Below are positions 8,079 through 12,591 of a stretch of 12,591 nt of DNA, piece after piece. The notes below the pieces were generated by a model. It saw only the letters and a list, made by a program, of their open reading frames with translations. It had not been told where the DNA came from and ran no database searches. A program made the position numbers and the translations under genes. Position 1 is the stretch's first letter. Each line of letters starts with the position of its first letter. Origin of the DNA: Candidatus Tectimicrobiota bacterium (GTDB lineage Bacteria > JACPSX01); NCBI GenBank assembly GCA_016193065.1, contig JACPSX010000070.1, forward strand, positions 1 to 12,591, written 5' to 3'.

Positions 8079-10230
8079 GAAAGACGAGATCCTACGCCGC
8101 TTAGAATCCCTCTCCCGTCCCCTGACCCTCAAGGAATTGATCCATCACTTTCGTGTCCCCTCAGAGAAGCGCCCGGCCTTCCGCCGGCTCGTGCGGGAGA
8201 TCGGCCGCGAAGGGCACCTGATCCGGGTGGGGGGAAACCGCTACAGCCTGCCCGGTCCCCTGAAACTTGCCACCGGAAAAATCCAGATTCACCCTGAAGG
8301 GTACGGGTTTCTCACTCCCGAAGGAAAAAAAGGGAGCGACATCCACATTCCGGAGCGCTTCACGGGCGGGGCCATGGACGGGGACAAGGTTCAGGCGCAG
8401 GTGGAGGGCTCCGGTCGCTACCGGAAGAACACCGGGCGCGTGGTGCGCATCCTGGAGCGGGCCCACACCTCCGTGGTCGGGGTGCTGGAGCCGCGGGGCA
8501 AGTCCTTCGTCCTCATCCCCCAGAACCGCCGCCTCGGCGAAGTTCAGATCCTGAAGAAGGACAGCGCGGGAGCTCGCCGGGGACTCGCCGCCGTCGCCGA
8601 GATCCTCGATTACCCGGAGCAGGGAAACCTGGCCCAGGGCCGGGTCACGGAGGTGCTCGGCGACCCCGAGGGCCCCGACGTGGGGGTGGAGATCGTCCTG
8701 AGGAAATACGGCATCCCGGGCCCCTTCCCGGAGCGGGTTCTCAAGGAGGTGGCTTCCTGCCCCCAGAAAGTCCTCCCGGAAGACTTCGCCGGCCGCCTGG
8801 ACTTGAGGGATCTGGTCACCTTCACAATTGACGGGGAAACCGCCCGGGACTTCGATGACGCCGTCTCCATAGAGAAAACCCCGGGGGGCGGCTACCGTCT
8901 CGGAGTCCACATCGCCGACGTGGGCCACTACGTTCGGGAGGGGTCCCTGGTGGACCGGGAGGCGCAAAACCGCGGCAACAGCGTCTACTTCCCCGATCGG
9001 GCCATCCACATGCTCCCCGAACCGCTCGCGGCGGGGATCTGCAGCCTGAAGCCCGACGAGGATCGCCTCACCCAATCCGTGTTCCTCGACTTGGATTCCC
9101 GCGGAAATGTCCTGGGTGCCCGTTTCGCCGACGCCGTCATCCGCAGCCGACAACGCTTCACCTACACGGTCGTCGCCAAGCTTCTCGCCCGCGGAGACCC
9201 GAGGCTGGAGAAGCAGTACGAGCCCCTGCTCCCCTCCGTCCGGACCATGGGCGAGCTGGCGAAAATCCTGCGCGAGCACCGCCTGGCCCGGGGGAGCCTC
9301 GACTTCGACCTGCCGGAGGCGGACATCATCCTGGACAGCGACGGGCAGGTGGAGAGCATCCTGCGCCAGGAGAGAAACGACGCTCACAAGCTCATCGAGG
9401 AATTCATGCTGGCGGCCAACCAGGCCGTAGCCTCCTTCATCCTGCGCCACGGGCACCCGCCAGGCGGGTACCCGGGCCTCTACCGGGTCCACGAGCCTCC
9501 CGACCCGCTCAAGATGGCCGACCTGGCCGCCTTTCTGGAGACCCTCGGTTACTCTCTCCCCGACGCCGAATCGGTCCGCCCCGGCGATCTAAGAGACGTT
9601 CTGGAAAGAGCCCAGGGGAAACCCGAAGAGCGCCTGCTGAACATGCTCGTTCTGCGCTCCCTCCGCCAGGCTCGCTATGCGGCCGAGAACCTCGGGCACT
9701 TCGCCCTGCACTTCGACGACTACACCCACTTCACCTCCCCCATCCGCCGCTACCCGGACCTGGTCGTACACCGGATCCTGCGCCGGATGCGCCGGGGGAA
9801 AGGGGAGAGACCGGCGGGCCGAGAGGCCGCCCTGGCGAATCTGGGCGCGGTCGCGGAGCACTCCTCCTGGACGGAGCGCCGGGCCGACGAAGCCGAGCGC
9901 GACCTCGTGGACTTGAAGAAGATCCAGTTCATGGGCAAGCATCTGGGCGAAGAGTTTGCGGGGCACATTTCCGGGGTGACCCGCTTCGGCTTCTTCGTGG
10001 AGTTGGAGGACTACTTCGTCGAGGGCCTTGTTCCCCTGACTTTGCTCAAGAACGATTATTATGTGTTCGATGAAGTCCGCCACACGCTGCGGGGGGAGCG
10101 CACGCGGAAAGCCTTCCGCCTGGGGGACCGGGTGCGCATCCGGGTCGAGAACACGAGCATCGAGCTGCGCCGCATCGACTTCTCGCTCTCTGAACCGGCC
10201 CGGACCGTCCAGCGGCGCCGCCGCCGTTGA
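8071..10230 (+). CDS. rnr: Ribonuclease R, 3'-5' exoribonuclease
   Basis: RNase R degrades structured RNA processively from the 3' end and takes part in mRNA decay and rRNA quality control. Domains in the 719 residues: N-terminal winged helix (about 1-60), two cold-shock-type RNA-binding domains (about 70-215), the RNB catalytic domain (about 245-575) and a C-terminal S1 domain (about 626-708). The RNB metal-binding acids are in TIDGETARDFDDAV (D254, D260, D262, D263), and the HFTSPIRRYPDLVVHR signature lies near residues 553-568. The S1 domain begins at EEFAGHISGVTRFGFFVEL. The protein is shorter than E. coli RNase R (about 813 residues), mostly because the basic C-terminal tail is reduced to a run of five arginines, which still supplies a short positive patch. 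The start ATG lies inside the end of the reductase gene (8-bp overlap), with only a weak purine-rich ribosome site, consistent with coupled translation. Confidence 0.95.
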   Translation: MIEKDEILRRLESLSRPLTLKELIHHFRVPSEKRPAFRRLVREIGREGHLIRVGGNRYSLPGPLKLATGKIQIHPEGYGFLTPEGKKGSDIHIPERFTGGAMDGDKVQAQVEGSGRYRKNTGRVVRILERAHTSVVGVLEPRGKSFVLIPQNRRLGEVQILKKDSAGARRGLAAVAEILDYPEQGNLAQGRVTEVLGDPEGPDVGVEIVLRKYGIPGPFPERVLKEVASCPQKVLPEDFAGRLDLRDLVTFTIDGETARDFDDAVSIEKTPGGGYRLGVHIADVGHYVREGSLVDREAQNRGNSVYFPDRAIHMLPEPLAAGICSLKPDEDRLTQSVFLDLDSRGNVLGARFADAVIRSRQRFTYTVVAKLLARGDPRLEKQYEPLLPSVRTMGELAKILREHRLARGSLDFDLPEADIILDSDGQVESILRQERNDAHKLIEEFMLAANQAVASFILRHGHPPGGYPGLYRVHEPPDPLKMADLAAFLETLGYSLPDAESVRPGDLRDVLERAQGKPEERLLNMLVLRSLRQARYAAENLGHFALHFDDYTHFTSPIRRYPDLVVHRILRRMRRGKGERPAGREAALANLGAVAEHSSWTERRADEAERDLVDLKKIQFMGKHLGEEFAGHISGVTRFGFFVELEDYFVEGLVPLTLLKNDYYVFDEVRHTLRGERTRKAFRLGDRVRIRVENTSIELRRIDFSLSEPARTVQRRRRR

Positions 10231-10260
10231 ATCACGCGGTTGCCCCCTGATTCCTCACTA

Positions 10261-10290
10261 TTGACAAGGAGAAATCCTTGGGTTTAAGAT
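10261..10290 (+). promoter_or_regulatory. Sigma70-type promoter for coaD, with a palindrome in the spacer
   Basis: A perfect -35 TTGACA (10261-10266) and a 4/6 -10 TAAGAT (10285-10290) are separated by 18 bp, in the only sizeable gap between rnr and coaD. Within the spacer CAAGGA-GAAA-TCCTTG (10265-10280) is a perfect 6-bp inverted repeat overlapping the -35 edge. It could be an operator or form a small RNA hairpin if read through. Transcription would start near 10297, leaving a leader of about 45 nt before coaD. Confidence 0.6.
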
Positions 10291-10341
10291 GCCCGCAATT
10301 GAAACGGAGCGGGGAAGACTTTCAGCAGGAATCGAGCCTTC

Positions 10342-10830
10342 ATGTCCAATCCAGTCGCCGTCTACCCGGGGACCTTCGATCCGCTGACCAACGGTCACAT
10401 CGACATCATCCAGCGGGCTCTCTATATTTTTGACGAACTCATAGTGGCCATTGCCGACAACCCCGAGAAATCCCCCCTCTTCAGCGTTCCCGAGCGCCGG
10501 GAAATCATCGAGAAAGCCGTCAAGGATTTCGCTCCCCGGGTCACGGTAGACTCCTTCAATACCCTTCTGGTGGATTACGTGAAGCGCAAGAAGGCCAAGG
10601 TGATCATCCGGGGGCTTAGAGCCTTGTCGGATTTTGAATACGAGTTCCAGATGGCTCTCATGAACCGGGATCTCGACAAAACCGTGGAAACCGTCTTCAT
10701 GATGCCCAACGTCCGCTACTCGTTCGTGAGCTCCCGGCTGGTGAAGGAGGTCTTCCAGTTCGGAGGAGATATTTCCGCCCTGGTTCCTTCCCACGTTTTT
10801 GAGGCCCTCAAGGCCAAGTACCCTCGCTAG
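10342..10830 (+). CDS. coaD: Phosphopantetheine adenylyltransferase (coenzyme A biosynthesis)
   Basis: CoaD transfers AMP from ATP to 4'-phosphopantetheine to make dephospho-CoA, the penultimate step of coenzyme A synthesis in the cytoplasm. The 162-residue length is typical. The nucleotidyltransferase signature YPGTFDPLTNGH is at residues 8-19, with the T/HxGH-type site ending at H19. The substrate region RGLRALSDFEYEFQMALMNR and the C-terminal ATP-binding segment SFVSSRLVKEV (S131, R132) are also present. The ATG at 10342 follows AGGA (10327-10330), 11 bp away. It lies behind its own candidate promoter and 41 bp ahead of the aminotransferase gene, so the two probably share a transcript. Confidence 0.96.
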   Translation: MSNPVAVYPGTFDPLTNGHIDIIQRALYIFDELIVAIADNPEKSPLFSVPERREIIEKAVKDFAPRVTVDSFNTLLVDYVKRKKAKVIIRGLRALSDFEYEFQMALMNRDLDKTVETVFMMPNVRYSFVSSRLVKEVFQFGGDISALVPSHVFEALKAKYPR

Positions 10831-10871
10831 GTTTCTCGTGGTGCCCGCCACCGGAAAGGAGAGAGTGTGCC

Positions 10872-12065
10872 ATGTCCCTGGCCCAGCGCATCAACCGGAT
10901 TCAGCCTTCCGCCACCTTGGAAATGACGGCCCTGGCCAACTCGATGAAGGCCCAGGGAATCGACGTCATCGGTCTGGCCGCGGGGGAGCCTGACTTCGAC
11001 ACCCAGGACCACGTCAAGGAAGCGGCCATCGCCGCCCTGAGGCAGGGGTTCACCAAGTACACTCCGGTGGGGGGGACGAACGATCTCAAGGAGGCAATCT
11101 GCGAGAAATTCCAGCGCGAAAACGGCGTCTCTTACAAGCCTGCGGAGGTGACCGTCTCTTGCGGGGCCAAGCACTCCCTCTACAACCTCTTCCAGGTCCT
11201 CTTCGAGGCCGGAGACGAGGTTTTGATCCCCTCTCCCTACTGGACTTCTTATCCCGATATGATCGTGCTCACGGACGCCAAGCCCGTCATCGTCTCCTCC
11301 ACAATGGAAAGCGGCTATAAGATCAACCCGGAGATCCTCAAGCGCCACATCACCCCGAAGACCAAGGCCCTCATCCTGAACAGCCCCAGCAACCCCACAG
11401 GAGTCGCCTACAGCCCGAAAGAGATCAAGGACCTGGTGCAGACGGCCATGGACCACAATCTCACCATCATCTCCGACGAGATCTACGAGCACATCACCTT
11501 CGAAGGCTTCCAGCAGCAGTGCGTCGCCGCCTTGGGTGAAGAAGTTAAGAAGCGAACCCTCACAGTGAACGGACCTTCGAAGACCTACGCCATGACCGGC
11601 TGGCGGATCGGCTACCTGGCCGGATCCGCCGAGATCGTCTCGGCGGTCACCAAGCTCCAGGGGCAGAGCACCTCGAACCCCACCTCCATTGCCCAGAAGG
11701 CCACCGTGGCCGCTCTCAAAGGGCCCCAGGATGAAATTCGCCGCCGCTGCCAGGAATTCGAGCGCCGCCGCAACGTGGTGGTGGAAAAGCTGCGCACGAT
11801 GCCGGGCGTGAGCGTGGTGAAACCCGACGGCACCTTCTACGCCTTCCCGCGCTTCGACGGGGCCTTCGGCAAGCGGTATGGGGACAAGGTGATCAACAGC
11901 TCGGGAGACCTGGCCACCTACCTTCTCAAGGAAGCCCAGGTGGTGACCGTTCCCGGCGATGCCTTTGGTGACGACCGGGCCTTGCGCCTCTCCTTTGCAA
12001 CTTCCATGGAAATCATCGAGGAAGGTCTGAAGCGCATCGGCACCGAGCTGCAAAAGCTCTCCTGA
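10872..12065 (+). CDS. aspC: Class I pyridoxal-phosphate aminotransferase, probable aspartate aminotransferase
   Basis: This 397-residue protein belongs to fold-type I, subgroup Ib, the Thermus-like aspartate aminotransferases. It would interconvert aspartate and 2-oxoglutarate with oxaloacetate and glutamate in the cytoplasm. Cofactor residues are visible: N174 in NSPSNPTG, D202 and Y205 in ISDEIYEH, and the Schiff-base lysine K237 in GPSKTYAMTGWRIGY. R372 in RLSFATS is the expected carboxylate-binding arginine. The N-terminal LAAGEPDFDTQDHV is typical of the subgroup. Some relatives also act on prephenate or aromatic amino acids, so the exact substrate range is not fixed and the gene symbol is a best guess. 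A good ribosome site (AAAGGAGAG, 10855-10863) precedes the ATG. It follows coaD by 41 bp. Confidence 0.92.
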   Translation: MSLAQRINRIQPSATLEMTALANSMKAQGIDVIGLAAGEPDFDTQDHVKEAAIAALRQGFTKYTPVGGTNDLKEAICEKFQRENGVSYKPAEVTVSCGAKHSLYNLFQVLFEAGDEVLIPSPYWTSYPDMIVLTDAKPVIVSSTMESGYKINPEILKRHITPKTKALILNSPSNPTGVAYSPKEIKDLVQTAMDHNLTIISDEIYEHITFEGFQQQCVAALGEEVKKRTLTVNGPSKTYAMTGWRIGYLAGSAEIVSAVTKLQGQSTSNPTSIAQKATVAALKGPQDEIRRRCQEFERRRNVVVEKLRTMPGVSVVKPDGTFYAFPRFDGAFGKRYGDKVINSSGDLATYLLKEAQVVTVPGDAFGDDRALRLSFATSMEIIEEGLKRIGTELQKLS

Positions 12066-12137
12066 ACCTGCGGCTCCCGTTCGTCTGCTTTTTTCCCCTC
12101 ATCCTCCTTCCTCCCTGTGCGGGGAAAGGTCGGGATG

Positions 12138-12160
12138 GGGAAAGTTGTTGTTCCCTTTTT
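12138..12160 (+). terminator. Weak Rho-independent terminator after the aminotransferase gene
   Basis: GGGAA (12138-12142) pairs with TTCCC (12151-12155) around an 8-nt loop and is followed at once by TTTTT (12156-12160). The stem is only 5 bp, so termination would be inefficient. The earlier T-run at 12089-12094 has no good hairpin before it. Confidence 0.35.
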
Positions 12161-12177
12161 GTTCATCCTCCGATAAT
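12148..12177 (+). promoter_or_regulatory. Candidate promoter upstream of the small ORF and lipoprotein gene
   Basis: The -10 hexamer GATAAT (12172-12177) matches the consensus at 5 of 6 positions. An 18-bp spacer separates it from TTGTTC (12148-12153), which matches only 3 of 6 positions at the -35. It overlaps the T-tract of the candidate terminator, a common compact arrangement between transcription units. Confidence 0.4.
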
Positions 12178-12214
12178 TTTCCTTGCCACAAGGGCCTGCG
12201 GCACGACAAAATTA
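12174..12214 (+). other. Compact foldable leader, possible three-way junction
   Basis: TAATTTT (12174-12180) and AAAATTA (12208-12214) are perfect 7-bp complements. They enclose CCTTG-CCA-CAAGG (12181-12193) and GCC-TGC-GGC (12194-12202), which abut each other. The whole could fold as a closing stem with two small hairpins directly upstream of the ribosome site at 12218. No known riboswitch class is recognised. If the -10 at 12172 is used, the transcript would start near 12184 and lose the left arm of the closing stem, so the promoter and this fold cannot both be fully right. Confidence 0.3.
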
Positions 12215-12230
12215 AACGGAGGGTGATACC

Positions 12231-12347
12231 TTGGAGGAGGCCGCAAACAGTGTGTGGGATGTCCTGGCGGCAGCCATCGAGACCTACAAGGATCCGGGCA
12301 AGCCGTTTCCTGCCAACCTCCGCCGGAACCCGCGGATTTTTCCATGA
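12231..12347 (+). CDS. Possible small protein gene, 38 codons, TTG start
   Basis: A TTG codon sits 7 nt after a strong GGAGGG ribosome site (12218-12223) and opens a 38-codon frame ending at TGA 12345-12347. The product would begin MEEAANSVWDVLAAAIETYK, an amphipathic-looking helix, and end in a basic, proline-containing tail (LRRNPRIFP). There is no signal peptide or membrane segment. Third-position GC is about 74% (28 of 38 codons), in line with coding sequence in this region. It ends 33 bp before the lipoprotein start, so the two could be co-transcribed. I do not recognise the family, and it could be a chance frame. Confidence 0.45.
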   Translation: MEEAANSVWDVLAAAIETYKDPGKPFPANLRRNPRIFP

Positions 12348-12380
12348 GGCATGACATTACAAAGCGAGGAGGGGAAAACG

Positions 12381-12591
12381 ATGCGAACGGTTAAGAGGGT
12401 AGGCTCTTCCCTGGCACAGACCCTGTCGGTGGTTTTCCTTTTGTTGGCAACGGGCTGTGTGAGTCCCCAGACGCTCCAGCCGCTGGCTCAACAGAATCGC
12501 ACGAATATCGCGAACTACGGATCCAACGTGGAAGCGATGAGGATCGCCCTCCGAAAAGAGGTGGCATTGCATGCCGCCCTTCAAGTGCACG
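12381..12591 (+). CDS. Predicted lipoprotein, 3' end outside the window
   Basis: An ATG 6 nt after GGAGGGG (12368-12374) opens a frame of 70 codons that is still open at the window end. The N-terminus has a basic region (MRTVKR), a hydrophobic stretch (SVVFLLLA) and a lipobox-like A23-T24-G25-C26, so the product should be lipid-modified at C26 and attached to a membrane. The visible mature part (VSPQTLQPLAQQN and a following charged helical stretch) has no motif I can assign. Function unknown; the secretion signal is the only firm inference. Confidence 0.75.
   Translation, partial: MRTVKRVGSSLAQTLSVVFLLLATGCVSPQTLQPLAQQNRTNIANYGSNVEAMRIALRKEVALHAALQVH

Noticed and set aside
8161-9492. 443-codon open frame on the - strand
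   Set aside because: Antisense to rnr, whose sense-strand protein is clearly RNase R; no ribosome site or motif supports the reverse frame.
10212-10226. GC-rich inverted repeat at the 3' end of rnr as a terminator
   Set aside because: It lies in the run of arginine codons and is not followed by a T-tract.
10827-12053. 408-codon open frame on the - strand
   Set aside because: Mirrors the aminotransferase gene in the opposite strand and has no family features.
12121-12144. Direct repeat GGGGAAAG at 12121-12128 and 12137-12144 as a regulator site
   Set aside because: Short, low-complexity purine runs in a region rich in such runs; no dyad symmetry and only two copies.
12163-12357. 64-codon open frame on the - strand between the aminotransferase and lipoprotein genes
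   Set aside because: No ribosome site seen and composition rich in Pro, Cys and Arg, typical of non-coding frames.
12344-12394. Short frame starting with ATG that overlaps the stop of the 38-codon ORF
   Set aside because: Only 16 codons, no own ribosome site, and it runs out of frame into the lipoprotein start.

Overview
The window is a dense, GC-rich (roughly 60%) stretch of bacterial chromosome with every supportable gene on the + strand. Two lipoproteins, a secreted zinc protease and an AsmA-family protein point to a Gram-negative, double-membraned organism. The proteins look like those of deltaproteobacterial, acidobacterial or NC10-type environmental bacteria. I cannot place it more precisely from sequence alone, and it may come from an uncultured organism.

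Layout: (1) 1-1599, the 3' part of an AsmA/DUF748-type envelope gene that starts outside the window. (2) 1610-4569, a tandem pair of M16 peptidase genes overlapping by 4 bp. The first is exported and keeps the zinc motif. The second is a predicted lipoprotein that has lost it. (3) 4592-7042, polA, with intact 5'-nuclease and polymerase motifs and a degenerate proofreading domain. Its homology stops immediately after the catalytic His-Asp-Glu of motif C. (4) 7043-7184, a short non-coding block holding a palindromic REP-like repeat, which replaces the expected last ~45 codons of polA. (5) 7185-8078, a 3-hydroxyisobutyrate dehydrogenase-family reductase, overlapping by 8 bp (6) RNase R, 8071-10230. 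(7) A 111-bp gap with a good sigma70-type promoter, then coaD (10342-10830) and a class I aspartate-type aminotransferase (10872-12065). (8) A ~315-bp region with a weak terminator, a candidate promoter, a compact foldable leader and a possible 38-codon gene. (9) The start of a new lipoprotein gene running off the window end.

The first four genes have gaps of 10 and 22 bp and one overlap, so they probably form one operon combining envelope functions with DNA repair. The reductase and rnr are translationally coupled. coaD and the aminotransferase form a second, metabolic transcription unit. Most of the content is ordinary housekeeping. The points that deserve attention are the broken 3' end of polA at a dispersed-type repeat (real rearrangement or assembly join), palindromes inside the AsmA linker, and the unannotated leader plus small ORF near the right end. 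I found no convincing new multi-gene system.
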